Positions 6,967 through 15,148 of a stretch of 29,328 nt of DNA are shown piece by piece. Numbering within the stretch: position 1 is the first letter of the stretch; the number at the start of each line of letters is the position of its first letter. Both the position numbers and the translations under genes were made by a program. Under the pieces are notes generated by a model. It was given only the letters and a program-made list of their open reading frames with translations. It made no database searches and was not told the DNA's origin. This stretch comes from a virus: positions 1 to 29,328 of IMG/VR virus record IMGVR_UViG_3300043444_000093, one strand, 5' to 3'.

Positions 6967-7899
6967 ATGGCACTCGGTACTAACCACGTAACCACCACCA
7001 CAGCAGCTAACTTTATTCCAGAAATTTGGAGTGATGAAATTGTTGCTGCTTACAAGAAAAACCTCGTTTGCGCGAACCTCGTCAAGAAGATGTCGTTCAA
7101 AGGCAAAAAAGGTGATACAGTTCACATCCCTAGCCCAACTCGTGGCTCTGCTTCCGCTAAGGCTGCTTCGACTCAAGTTACATTGATCGCTGCTACTGAA
7201 GGCGTTGTGGACGTGTCTATCAACAAGCACTACGAATACAGCCGTTTGATCGAAGACATCGTCGAAGCTCAAGCTCTGTCTAGCCTGCGTTCTTTCTACA
7301 CTGAAGACGCTGGTTACGCTCTTGCTAAACAAGTGGACACTGACTTGATCCGTTTGGGTCGTCTGTCTCAAGGTGGCGCTGGTGCTCGTTACGCTGGTGC
7401 TTTCATCGGCTCTGACGGTACTACCGCTTATGACTACACCACTGACAACCAAGCTGCTTTGACTGACGCTGCAATTCGTCGTTCTATTCAGCGCTTGGAT
7501 GACGCTGATGTGCCTATGGACGGTCGTTTCTTTATCGTTCCTCCAGCAAGCCGTAACACGCTGATGGGCTTGGCTCGTTTCACTGAACAAGCTTTCGTTG
7601 GCGAACAAGGTGGTTCTAACACCATCCGTAACGGTGAAATTGGTGACGTGTACGGCGTTAAAGTGTACGTGTCTACTAACTGTGACACAGCTAATGACGC
7701 TAACGACGGTTCTGGTACAGCTCAAGCTGCTCGTATCGCTCTGATGGCTCATAAAGACGCTTTCGTGTTGGTTGAGCAAGTCGGCATCCGTTCACAGACT
7801 CAGTACAAACAAGAATACCTCGGTACTCTGTTCACTGCTGACACTCTGTACGGTGTTGCTGAGTTGCGTGACTACTCCAGCGTTGCTTTGGCTGTTTAA
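6967..7899 (+). CDS. Major capsid protein
   Basis: This 310-aa protein follows the scaffold and is taken as the HK97-fold coat subunit that forms the icosahedral shell. Supporting features are the N-terminal region with ANFIPEIWSDEIV, typical of phage coats of this size, a charged extended-loop region (KKMSFKGKKGDTVHIP), and a long helix after YEYSRLIEDIVEAQ. Codon use is strongly skewed to GCT, CGT, GGT and CTG, which fits very high expression. That same bias creates a long spurious open frame on the opposite strand. AAGGATA lies upstream of the ATG, and a hairpin follows the stop (7911-7938). Confidence 0.9.
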   Translation: MALGTNHVTTTTAANFIPEIWSDEIVAAYKKNLVCANLVKKMSFKGKKGDTVHIPSPTRGSASAKAASTQVTLIAATEGVVDVSINKHYEYSRLIEDIVEAQALSSLRSFYTEDAGYALAKQVDTDLIRLGRLSQGGAGARYAGAFIGSDGTTAYDYTTDNQAALTDAAIRRSIQRLDDADVPMDGRFFIVPPASRNTLMGLARFTEQAFVGEQGGSNTIRNGEIGDVYGVKVYVSTNCDTANDANDGSGTAQAARIALMAHKDAFVLVEQVGIRSQTQYKQEYLGTLFTADTLYGVAELRDYSSVALAV

Positions 7900-7910
7900 T
7901 AGCTAGACTG

Positions 7911-7938
7911 AAGGGAATCCTCAAAAGGGGTTCCCTTT
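7911..7938 (+). terminator. Stem-loop after the major capsid gene (attenuator-like terminator)
   Basis: AAGGGAATCC (7911-7920) pairs with GGGTTCCCTT (7928-7937) over 10 bp with one G-U pair and a 7-base loop. Only a short T run follows (TTT, then GG), so termination is probably partial, lowering expression of downstream genes relative to capsid. Confidence 0.6.
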
Positions 7939-7968
7939 GGTGTATCTATTACAGAGAGATTACTCTTT

Positions 7969-8169
7969 ATGTTATCAGCAACATTCAAATACGTACTCAC
8001 AGGCGCTACTGTGACATTCACGAATCAGTTAGACATTGACTCCATGAAGGGTCATCCTGAGTACGTTCGTGTTGACGATACCCCCGAAGTCACCCCTCAA
8101 GTTACCCCCGAAGTCAAGAAAGCCGGTCGTCCACGTAAGACTGAAACACCTACAGCTGAGGCGGCTTAA
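7969..8169 (+). CDS. Small capsid-adjacent protein with TPEV repeats and AT-hook-like tail
   Basis: I do not recognise the family of this 66-aa protein. Residues 1-35 look like a small beta structure (TFKYVLTGATVTFTNQLDI). Then comes a Pro-rich repeat (TPEVTPQVTPEV) and a basic AGRPRK motif like an AT hook, ending in an Ala/Glu tail. Position just after the capsid suggests a capsid-associated or DNA-contacting protein. It lies downstream of the hairpin at 7911-7938 and is followed at 2 bases by the next gene. Confidence 0.65.
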   Translation: MLSATFKYVLTGATVTFTNQLDIDSMKGHPEYVRVDDTPEVTPQVTPEVKKAGRPRKTETPTAEAA

Positions 8170-8171
8170 TT

Positions 8172-8375
8172 ATGGATGAAGTATCAGCGCGTGAGTTTGG
8201 TCGTTTAGAAGCTCAGGTGGAAGCTCTTCAAAATGAAGTACATACCCTTAGCAAAGACGTTAAATGCCTTCTAGAGTTAGCCAATAAGTCTAAAGGTGGT
8301 TTCTGGATGGGTATGACCATTGCCTCTTTAGTTGGTGGCGGTATCACATTCTTCATGGACAGAGTATTTAAATAG
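8172..8375 (+). CDS. Coiled-coil protein with C-terminal membrane segment
   Basis: The 67-aa protein has an N-terminal helix with heptad pattern (FGRLEAQVEALQNEVHTLSKDVKCLLEL) and one hydrophobic C-terminal segment (FWMGMTIASLVGGGITFFM), followed by a short basic end. This is the layout of small phage membrane proteins sometimes annotated as holin-like or Rz-like. The real lysis cassette lies 11 kb downstream, so its role here is open: it could be a second holin or a virion-associated membrane peptide. It sits tightly between two small structural-region genes. Confidence 0.65.
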   Translation: MDEVSAREFGRLEAQVEALQNEVHTLSKDVKCLLELANKSKGGFWMGMTIASLVGGGITFFMDRVFK

Positions 8376-8388
8376 TAAAGGACACAAG

Positions 8389-8577
8389 ATGGCAACTAAA
8401 AAACAAAACAAGAAGGTTGGTAAGGTTATGGGCGAGTACAAAGAAGGTACTCTTCATAGCGGCAAAGGTGGCCCTGTTGTCACAGACCGTAAACAAGCTA
8501 TCGCTATCGGCATGTCTGAAGCTAAGATGCCCATGCGTGGTCAGCGTACAGCCAAGAACAAAGCTAAGAAGAAGTAA
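8389..8577 (+). CDS. Small basic DUF6496-like protein
   Basis: The 62-aa protein is very rich in Lys and Arg. Its core, GKVMGEYKEGTLHSGKGG followed by DRKQAIAIGMSEA, resembles the DUF6496 family found in phage structural regions and bacteria, where the function is unknown. The start at 8389 was chosen because AAAGGA lies at 8378-8383; a longer in-frame GTG start at 8332 would run through the previous gene. A DNA-binding or capsid-packaged role is plausible from the charge but not shown. Confidence 0.7.
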   Translation: MATKKQNKKVGKVMGEYKEGTLHSGKGGPVVTDRKQAIAIGMSEAKMPMRGQRTAKNKAKKK

Positions 8578-8580
8578 GTA

Positions 8581-8919
8581 ATGGCTCGTCCTGTAACGGT
8601 AGGTTTAAACCTTACTGCTAATACTCTGACAACTGTCTACACTGTTCCTACTGGCTACTACGCTAAATGGAACTTAATGTATTTGTTCAACGGTACAGGC
8701 AGCACTAAGAGCATGACTGTTTACTGGACGGATACAAGCGCATCAGCTGACATTTACGTATTGAATCAGAATAATATTTCCTCTAAAGAGTACCTACGTA
8801 TTGATGGCGGAGCTTATGTCGTAATGGAAGAAGGCGACAAAGTGATGATGCAAAGTGAGACAGGAAGCTCGTTCAGTACTATCTGCACATTTGAGCTATT
8901 TAAGAAAGACGGTGTTTAA
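8581..8919 (+). CDS. Small beta-rich virion protein
   Basis: This 112-aa protein is rich in Thr, Tyr, Val and Ser, with alternating hydrophobic patterns (TLTTVYTVPTGYYAKWNLMYLFN) suggesting a beta sandwich. No catalytic motif is seen. Gene order (capsid, small proteins, then neck) suggests a head decoration or head-tail completion protein. The ATG directly follows the previous stop (3 bases). The assignment is contextual. Confidence 0.7.
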   Translation: MARPVTVGLNLTANTLTTVYTVPTGYYAKWNLMYLFNGTGSTKSMTVYWTDTSASADIYVLNQNNISSKEYLRIDGGAYVVMEEGDKVMMQSETGSSFSTICTFELFKKDGV

Positions 8920-8922
8920 TCC

Positions 8923-9573
8923 ATGGCAACATATCTCGATTTAGTTAACGATGTGCTTATCAGGCTTCGTGAACCTGAGGTAGCTAACGTCTCTGATACT
9001 ACGTACTCTAAACTTATCGGTAAGTTCGTCAACGATGCTAAACGTCAGGTTGAGAACGCTTACGATTGGAATGACATCTCCGAGACATTCACGTTTAACA
9101 CCTCAGCAAGCACTTATCAGTACGCTCTGACTGGTGTGAATAGTCGTTACAAGATTCTTCAGGTAATTGACAATACTAAGAACATTGAACTGAATCCTTG
9201 CACAGTAGCTTGGTTCAATCGTCAAATTACTCAAGACAATCCTACAAACAACGACCCTTATATGTACGTTGTCGATGGTGTTAACGCTTCTCGTAAGCCT
9301 TATCTCAACTTGTGGCCTATTCCATCAGGTACTAACAGTATCAATGTGTACTTGGTTAATCCACAGAATGATCTCTCAGATGACACTGATGTTCTATATG
9401 TTCCTTACGAGCCTGTGGTACTTGGTGCTTACGCCCGTGCTTTAGTGGAGCGCGGTGAGGATGGTGGTTTGAATAGCTCAGAAGCTTACCAGTTGTTTAG
9501 GACTTCTCTCTCAGATCAGATTGCCTTAGAGTCCTCTCGCTCAGTTGAAGGTGCTAACTGGAGTCCAGTGTAA
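8923..9573 (+). CDS. Head-to-tail adaptor (neck / tail tubular A-like) protein
   Basis: The 216-aa protein begins MATYLDLVNDVLIRLREPEV and continues into a helical pattern with YSKLIGKFVNDAKRQVENAYDWN. This matches the helical ring adaptors of short-tailed phages (T7 gp11 / P22 gp4-type) that sit under the portal. The C-terminal half is mixed, with a final helix. Together with the nozzle-like protein next to it, it would form the short tail tube. The next ATG shares the last A of this stop codon (TAATG), implying coupled translation. Confidence 0.75.
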   Translation: MATYLDLVNDVLIRLREPEVANVSDTTYSKLIGKFVNDAKRQVENAYDWNDISETFTFNTSASTYQYALTGVNSRYKILQVIDNTKNIELNPCTVAWFNRQITQDNPTNNDPYMYVVDGVNASRKPYLNLWPIPSGTNSINVYLVNPQNDLSDDTDVLYVPYEPVVLGAYARALVERGEDGGLNSSEAYQLFRTSLSDQIALESSRSVEGANWSPV

Positions 9574-11105
9574 TGGCTCAACAAGTACAAGCGTTTGCGA
9601 TCTCTGCTCCGGGCTTCTACGGCCTCAATAAGCAGGATAGTAGCCTTGATTTGTCTACTAACTACGCTCTTACAGCAACCAATGCAGTTATCGACAAGTT
9701 CGGACGTATCGGTGCTCGTAAGGGCTGGACACCTATTAACTCTACACCTGTGACAGGTGACGTAGAAGTTATCGGTGAGCTTATCTCCAATTCAGGAACT
9801 TCGTACATCCTCTGTGCAGCTGGTTCTAAGCTGTTTAAACTGGATGGAAGCTCTCTTGTTGAATTGACTTACGGTGGTGGCGGATCAGCCCCTACTATCT
9901 CAGATGCTAACTGGCAGATTGCAACGCTGAACGGTATTGCTTATTTTTATCAGCGTGGTTATGATCCTTTAATATTCGATCCTGCCGTTAGCTCTACTAC
10001 ATTCCGACGAGTCTCTGAGAAGTCAGGATACGCTGGTACTGCACAGCAAGGTAACTGTGTTATTAGTGCTTACGGTCGTATCTGGTCAGCTGATACATCG
10101 ACAGATAAGAACACTGTAGCCTTTAGTGACTTACAAGCTGGACACGTATGGACAACAGGTAGCGCAGGTACTTTGGATGTCTCTGAGGTATGGCCTGCGG
10201 GTGCTGATGAGATTGTAGCCTTAGGTGCTTTCAATAACTTCCTGATTATCTTCGGTCGTCGTCAGATCCTTATCTACTCTAACGCTACTGATCCTACGTC
10301 TATCACGTTAAATGACACTATCGTAGGTTACGGTTGTATCGCTCGTGACTCAGTAGCTAACACTGGTACTGACTTGTTGTTCTTGTCTGATAGCGGTGTA
10401 CGTTCTCTGTTACGTACAGTTCAGGAAAAGTCTAACCCTCTGCGTGAAGCATCTAAGAATGTACGCGATGACTTGATGACTTACTTAAACAGTGAGACAT
10501 TGGCTGACATCAAGGGTGTGTACTCAGGTATTGAAGCTTTCTACTTGCTTAATTTACCCTTTGCAGGTGTTACTTACTGTTTCGATACACGACAGGCCCT
10601 GCAAGACGGTTCAGCTCGTGTGACTGAATGGACGAATATTAATCCATCAGCTATGTTCGCAGCTAAGAATCGTACTTTGTACCTAGGTCAAGACGGTTAC
10701 TTAGCTCAGTACTCAGGGTACAACGACAACACAGGTACTTATCGTTTTTCTTACTACAGCACATACGTTGACTTAGGCAGTCCTACCGTATCGTCTATCT
10801 TGAAGCGAATTCAAGTTACTTGCGTTGGTGGCTCAGGTCTTGACTTAGTAATGAAGTGGGACTTTGATTATCTCTACGCTTACAGATCTGAGACAAAAAC
10901 AATTCAAGATCAGACCGTAGCTGAATATGGCTCAGGTGAGTACGGAATATCTCAGTATTCCTCAGGTGTTGTCTTAGATATTCTCAGTGCGAATGCTTCA
11001 GGCGCTGGCAAAGTAGTTCAGTTAGGTTTTGAAGCTGAGATAGATGGTGAGCAATTATCTATTCAAAAGGTTGACATTTTAGCTAAACAAGGTAAAATTG
11101 TTTAA
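9573..11105 (+). CDS. Tail nozzle / stabilisation protein (P22 gp10-like)
   Basis: This 510-aa protein is dominated by short beta strands, as in the propeller-like nozzle proteins that close the tail of short-tailed phages. The N-terminal motif FGRIGARKGWTPIN and repeated aromatic strand pairs are typical. Position directly after the adaptor and before the fibres supports this. Start and adaptor stop overlap by one base. Near its 3' end lies a promoter (11071-11098) for the fibre genes. The exact family cannot be confirmed without a profile search. Confidence 0.75.
   Translation: MAQQVQAFAISAPGFYGLNKQDSSLDLSTNYALTATNAVIDKFGRIGARKGWTPINSTPVTGDVEVIGELISNSGTSYILCAAGSKLFKLDGSSLVELTYGGGGSAPTISDANWQIATLNGIAYFYQRGYDPLIFDPAVSSTTFRRVSEKSGYAGTAQQGNCVISAYGRIWSADTSTDKNTVAFSDLQAGHVWTTGSAGTLDVSEVWPAGADEIVALGAFNNFLIIFGRRQILIYSNATDPTSITLNDTIVGYGCIARDSVANTGTDLLFLSDSGVRSLLRTVQEKSNPLREASKNVRDDLMTYLNSETLADIKGVYSGIEAFYLLNLPFAGVTYCFDTRQALQDGSARVTEWTNINPSAMFAAKNRTLYLGQDGYLAQYSGYNDNTGTYRFSYYSTYVDLGSPTVSSILKRIQVTCVGGSGLDLVMKWDFDYLYAYRSETKTIQDQTVAEYGSGEYGISQYSSGVVLDILSANASGAGKVVQLGFEAEIDGEQLSIQKVDILAKQGKIV
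11071..11098 (+). promoter_or_regulatory. Sigma70-type promoter before tail-fibre genes
   Basis: TTGACA (11071-11076), a 16-base spacer and TAAAAT (11093-11098, 5 of 6) lie at the end of the nozzle gene. A start near 11105 would fall just before the fibre gene at 11121. Confidence 0.6.
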
Positions 11106-11120
11106 GGATATAGGAATAAT

Positions 11121-11729
11121 ATGAGTAATTACACAAAAAGTACGGACTTCGCTAGTAAGGATACCCTTCCTTCTGGTGATTCAGCTAAGATTGTACGTGG
11201 TACTGAGATTGACGCTGAGTTTGAAGCTTTAGAGACAGCTGTTAACTCTAAATACGATAGTTCATCCACTATTGCTGTCGCTAACGGTGGCACAGGAGCT
11301 ACGACAGCCTCAGGTGCTCGTACTAACTTAGGTCTCGTTATCGGCACTGATGTCCAAGCCTACGATGCTGATACAGCTAAGACTGATGTTGCTCAGACAT
11401 TCACTGCTGCACAACGAGGCACTGTATCTGCTCTGACAGACGGCGCTAGCATCACACCTAACTTTGCCACTGCTAACAACTTCAGCGTAACATTGGGTGG
11501 TAGTCGTACATTGGAGAACCCCACTAACATTACCGCCGGTCAATCAGGCATCATCGTCATCACTCAAGACGGTACAGGCTCACGCACATTGGCGTATGGT
11601 AGTTATTGGAAGTTCTCTAACGGTACAGCGCCTACATTGACCACAACAGCTTCTGCCGTGGATGTGTTGGCTTACTACGTTGAGTCTTCTACACGAATCA
11701 CTGCAAAACTCGTAACGGATGTGAAGTAA
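11121..11729 (+). CDS. Tail fibre protein
   Basis: The 202-aa protein has an N-terminal region with DAEFEALETAVNSKYD, then the classic fibre motif IAVANGGTGATTASGARTNLGL. Its C-terminal 106-residue domain (97-202) nearly duplicates that of the collagen-like gene at 4367-5494. The short length suggests a fibre base or a shaft carrying a small head domain. A promoter lies at 11071-11098. The stop shares a base with the next start (TAATG). The shared C-terminal domain may be a trimerisation or receptor-binding module; that is inference. Confidence 0.8.
   Translation: MSNYTKSTDFASKDTLPSGDSAKIVRGTEIDAEFEALETAVNSKYDSSSTIAVANGGTGATTASGARTNLGLVIGTDVQAYDADTAKTDVAQTFTAAQRGTVSALTDGASITPNFATANNFSVTLGGSRTLENPTNITAGQSGIIVITQDGTGSRTLAYGSYWKFSNGTAPTLTTTASAVDVLAYYVESSTRITAKLVTDVK
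11409..11726 (+). repeat. Duplicated fibre C-terminal domain, copy B
   Basis: It encodes residues 97-202 of the fibre, starting AQRGTVSALTDG. It is the counterpart of 5174-5491, with 13 amino-acid differences in 106 and many silent base differences. Confidence 0.9.
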
Positions 11730-13354
11730 TGAGCGTCATAACTAACAATCTGTTGTTGGGAGAGGACGGCTACAACATTAGTCGTTCTGTGCGTCTGCGC
11801 TCAAGTGCGAGTGCATATTTCAATAGGACACCTGCTGGTGCTGGCAACCGTAAGACTTGGACTTGGAGTGCTTGGGTTAAGCGCGGTTCGCTTGGTGTTC
11901 TTACAACGCTGTTTGGCACAAACGTAGTCAACAACGATTCCCAAGCGTTTGCCATATATTTCGGCAGTGACGATAAACTGGGCGTTGTCCCTTGGTCAAA
12001 CAGTGTGTTTGTAACTAACGCTGTATTCCGCGACCCTTCTGCTTGGTATCACATAGTAGTTGCGTTTGATTCCACGCAAGCGACCGCAGCCAATCGCGTC
12101 AAGGTTTATATCAATGGTGTCAACCAGTCTGGCACTTACCCCTTGGCTGTCACTTTGAATACTGACTACGCCATCAACCAAGCTGGTTCACATCGCCTTG
12201 GTGATTTCCCTGCCGCTGGTTTTGGAACATTCGACGGCTACCTGACCGAAATCAACTTCATTGACGGACAAGCCCTGACACCATCGAGCTTCGGCGAAAC
12301 AGGCAGCATCACAGGCGTGTGGAAGCCAAAGAAGTACGCTGGCACATACGGCACTAACGGCTTCTTCCTGAACTTCTCAGACAACAGCAACAACACAGCA
12401 GCCACCATTGGCAAGGACAGCTCAGGTAACGGCAACAACTGGACACCCAACAACATCTCGGTGACTGCTGGTGCGACCTACGACTCAATGCTTGATGTGC
12501 CTACGATGTGGGCTGATGGCGGGAATGGGCGTGGTAACTACGCTGTTATCAACCCGTTGGCTACTGGCGCTGACGCAACAATCTCAAATGCAAACCTGAG
12601 TGTTGCATACGGTACGAGCGCAACTATCAGCACAACGCTTGGCACATTCGGAATGTCGTCTGGGCAATGGTATTGGGAAAACACAATCACCGCTTCTAGC
12701 CTTTCAGGGGCAACAAGTTATATTGGTATGGTCAACCAATCAAACCCAACAGCAGCTGGCGCATATCCTGGCGCAACTTCGGGCGGTTGGAGTTATTACG
12801 GCAACCTTGGGACATTCCTGAACAATGGGAGCAATGTTCAGTCTGGTTTGGCTACTTATGGCGCTAACGATGTAATTGGCATTGCGTTTGATGCAGACGC
12901 TGGCACGCTCAAGTTCTACAAAAATAACACCCAGATTGGTACGACAATCACAGGCATCGCGGCTGGAACATATTTCCCTGCTTGGTCTGATGGCTCGGTT
13001 GGCAACACATTTACTATTGCCGCCAACTTCGGTCAACGCCCATTCGCCTACACCCCACCCACAGGCTTCAAAGCACTGAACACTCAGAACTTGCCAGCGG
13101 GTAGCATCACGACAAGCGGTTCGTTCACGGGTAACGCTAGCGCAGATGGGCCTTTTGTTTACCTTAACGGTGTACCAACTGCAATGACGATCAATGGAAA
13201 CGCTGTGACATTTGCAACTCATGCAGACAAAACCGCAAACGGCTTCAAAGTCAGATCATCCTCAAGCAGCTACAACGCTTCAGGCTCAAACACATATAGC
13301 ATCACAACAACTGGTGCTAAATTTAAATACGCAAACGCACAGGGGAACCCATGA
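11729..13354 (+). CDS. LamG- and SPRY-like receptor-binding tail protein
   Basis: This 541-aa protein is probably a host-recognition tail protein. Residues about 20-190 resemble a LamG/concanavalin-like carbohydrate-binding fold (SAYFNRTPAGAGNRKTWTWS, WYHIVVAFDS, VKVYINGV, GYLTEINFIDG). Residues about 290-440 resemble a SPRY-type sandwich (GQWYWENTI, DVIGIAFDADAGTLKFYKN). Base use differs from its neighbours: GGC, GCA, AAC and ACA are common, and the CTA/TTA-rich style of flanking genes is scarce. That suggests recent acquisition or exchange. It starts in the stop of the previous fibre and ends overlapping the next gene by 4 bases. Confidence 0.8.
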   Translation: MSVITNNLLLGEDGYNISRSVRLRSSASAYFNRTPAGAGNRKTWTWSAWVKRGSLGVLTTLFGTNVVNNDSQAFAIYFGSDDKLGVVPWSNSVFVTNAVFRDPSAWYHIVVAFDSTQATAANRVKVYINGVNQSGTYPLAVTLNTDYAINQAGSHRLGDFPAAGFGTFDGYLTEINFIDGQALTPSSFGETGSITGVWKPKKYAGTYGTNGFFLNFSDNSNNTAATIGKDSSGNGNNWTPNNISVTAGATYDSMLDVPTMWADGGNGRGNYAVINPLATGADATISNANLSVAYGTSATISTTLGTFGMSSGQWYWENTITASSLSGATSYIGMVNQSNPTAAGAYPGATSGGWSYYGNLGTFLNNGSNVQSGLATYGANDVIGIAFDADAGTLKFYKNNTQIGTTITGIAAGTYFPAWSDGSVGNTFTIAANFGQRPFAYTPPTGFKALNTQNLPAGSITTSGSFTGNASADGPFVYLNGVPTAMTINGNAVTFATHADKTANGFKVRSSSSSYNASGSNTYSITTTGAKFKYANAQGNP

Positions 13355-13860
13355 AATACAAATTAGCAAACAATCAATTGGTTGGTGAGTATCAAGCATT
13401 CACCTATAACGAAGTTCAATACCCCGAGAATTGGATTGCTTTGTCAACTTTACAAGAACGTCAAGCGCTTGGAATTCAAGAATTTGAAGAACAGCAACGT
13501 CCAGATGATCGTTTTTATTTTGTGACTGACAATGGTGATGGCACGTATTCGGCTGTCGCCAAAGACTTAAACGATGGTGATGAATATGTTGATTTGCGCG
13601 GTGTCACTCGTTGTGTGCAGGGCTTGAAGTCAACTTGGTCTGCTCAGATCAAAGACACAACCAACAAGCTCTTGGCTGCAACCGATTGGATGGTTATTCG
13701 CAAGGCTGAACGTGATGTAGCTATTCCTGCTGAGACTGTTACCTATCGTGCTGCTGTGTTGGCTGAGTGTGATCGTCTCTTGGTTGCTATCTCTGGAGCT
13801 ACTGATGTTGATGCTTTGGCTGCTGTGGTGGGTGCTCAACAATGGCCTGAATCAGCTTAA
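13351..13860 (+). CDS. Tail fibre assembly-like protein (DUF4376-like C-terminus)
   Basis: The 169-aa protein has an N-terminal beta-rich part and a C-terminal helical region, TNKLLAATDWMVIRKAERDV followed by AIPAETVTYRAAVLAE. This pattern is common in fibre assembly / DUF4376-type proteins placed next to tail fibres, where they help fold the fibre or cap it. Overlap with the preceding gene (ATGA) fits a chaperone made with its client. If the neighbour was acquired by transfer, the pair may have moved together. Confidence 0.7.
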   Translation: MKYKLANNQLVGEYQAFTYNEVQYPENWIALSTLQERQALGIQEFEEQQRPDDRFYFVTDNGDGTYSAVAKDLNDGDEYVDLRGVTRCVQGLKSTWSAQIKDTTNKLLAATDWMVIRKAERDVAIPAETVTYRAAVLAECDRLLVAISGATDVDALAAVVGAQQWPESA

Positions 13861-13877
13861 ATAAAGCTTGACAAAAA

Positions 13878-14165
13878 ATGAAAACTCCTGTAGTCTTACG
13901 TACTAATTACGTCATGTATTTAGAACTATATGACAACTTACTTTGGTTCCATACTGACATATTTAAGTGGACAGCTAAGGTAAAGCAGGAATTCATTAAA
14001 GATCTTAAAACATTGCAAAGTCTGTTACCTTTACCGTTGATGGCTTTGGTGATAGAAGAAGATAAGAAATTAGCTAAGTTTGGAACCGCACTAGGTTGGA
14101 TAAAAGGAAATAAAGTTATGTTAAACAACGGAGCTTCTGCTCACATTTATACTTGGAGTAAATAA
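13878..14165 (+). CDS. Hypothetical protein, 95 aa
   Basis: I do not recognise this protein. It is a soluble mixed sequence with a Trp/Phe-rich middle (LLWFHTDIFKWTAKVKQEFIKDL), then a short alpha/beta part (LMALVIEEDKKLAKFGTALGWI). No ribosome site is clear before ATG 13878; an in-frame ATG at 13914 is a possible later start. It directly precedes the first ejection-type gene (1-base gap), suggesting a structural or assembly partner. Confidence 0.65.
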   Translation: MKTPVVLRTNYVMYLELYDNLLWFHTDIFKWTAKVKQEFIKDLKTLQSLLPLPLMALVIEEDKKLAKFGTALGWIKGNKVMLNNGASAHIYTWSK

Positions 14166-14166
14166 T

Positions 14167-15129
14167 ATGGGCAGTCTTGTTTCAGACATCCTTCCTATTG
14201 CCACAACTGGGTTTGGTATTGCCACAGGTAATCCTGCTTTGATTGCCTCTGGTGTCGGTATGCTTGGTTCGCAGCAGGCAGGCCAATCCACTCAACAAGC
14301 TAATCAGCAAGTAGCTCAGGCAGGTCAGTTCCGTCCCATTGGTACAACTACTCGCTTCGGTGCTTCTAACTTCCAGTTTGATCCTTCAGGTCGCTTGAGT
14401 GGCGCAGGTTATACCTTGTCTCCTGAGGCTCTAGCTGCTCAGAACCAGTTAGCTGGCATGACAAGTCAAGGCTTAATGCAAGGACAACAACTCCAAGGTT
14501 TAGCTTCTCAGTACCTTGGTGAGTCTCCTGAGGCTGTCCGTCAACGCTACGTACAACAACAAACTGCTTTGTTGGCTCCTCAGCAAGAACAACAACTGGC
14601 TAACCTGCGTAATCAAGAATTCCAGCGAGGTCGTAGTGGTTTGGCTACAGGTGCTACTCAAGCAGGCGGTTTGATGGCTACTAACCCTGAGATGGCTGCT
14701 TACTACAACGCAGTAGCTAAACAACAAGCTCAGATCGCAGCAGGTGCTGATACAGCAGCTCAGAATCAGATTAAGTTTGGTCAAGGTTTGGCTGCTGGTG
14801 CTTACGAGCCATTTAAAGCTGGCTTTGGTACTATGGGGCAAGTTGAACAAGCTGGACAACAAGCTCTCGGTTTAGGTTCTGAGTTGGGCGGTCAAGCATC
14901 CTCAGCAGCTCGTGCCGTAGCTCCATATCAATATCAAGCGTCTGCGTATAATCCAGTGTCTAACATGCTTGCTAACCCGACACTTCAAAATACTATTGGT
15001 GGATTATTAGGAGGCCCTTCTTTGAATCAAGCAGCAAGTGATTGGATGTCTGCAAACAGAGATATTACTCCTGCTTCCACGTTCTCAGGATCAGGTGATG
15101 CTGCGTGGATGTCTGATTGGTGGATGTAA
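14167..15129 (+). CDS. Internal virion (ejection) protein A
   Basis: This 320-aa protein is rich in Gln, Ala and Gly. Its N-terminal hydrophobic, Gly-rich segment (DILPIATTGFGIATGNPALI) could contact membrane, and long Gln/Ala helices follow. It is the first of three consecutive proteins in the position and style of T7 gp14-gp15-gp16. Those are stored in the head and ejected to form a channel across the envelope. A GGAG site lies upstream of the ATG. The specific role is inferred from order and composition. Confidence 0.7.
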   Translation: MGSLVSDILPIATTGFGIATGNPALIASGVGMLGSQQAGQSTQQANQQVAQAGQFRPIGTTTRFGASNFQFDPSGRLSGAGYTLSPEALAAQNQLAGMTSQGLMQGQQLQGLASQYLGESPEAVRQRYVQQQTALLAPQQEQQLANLRNQEFQRGRSGLATGATQAGGLMATNPEMAAYYNAVAKQQAQIAAGADTAAQNQIKFGQGLAAGAYEPFKAGFGTMGQVEQAGQQALGLGSELGGQASSAARAVAPYQYQASAYNPVSNMLANPTLQNTIGGLLGGPSLNQAASDWMSANRDITPASTFSGSGDAAWMSDWWM

Positions 15130-15148
15130 GATAATTAAGGAATAAGAC

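Noticed and set aside
6934-7779. A 281-codon open frame on the - strand opposite the major capsid gene
   Set aside because: It mirrors the strong codon bias of the capsid gene, has a low-complexity Ser/Thr/Val composition and no ribosome site.
12740-13222. A 160-codon - strand frame opposite the LamG/SPRY-like gene, and other antisense frames
   Set aside because: Shadow frames: Cys/Arg/Ser-rich, no recognisable domain, inside a clearly coding + strand gene.
13868-13896. TTGACA with a TAGTCT at 17 bases
   Set aside because: The -10 is weak (4 of 6) and the ATG of the 95-aa gene lies inside the spacer, so a promoter here is doubtful.
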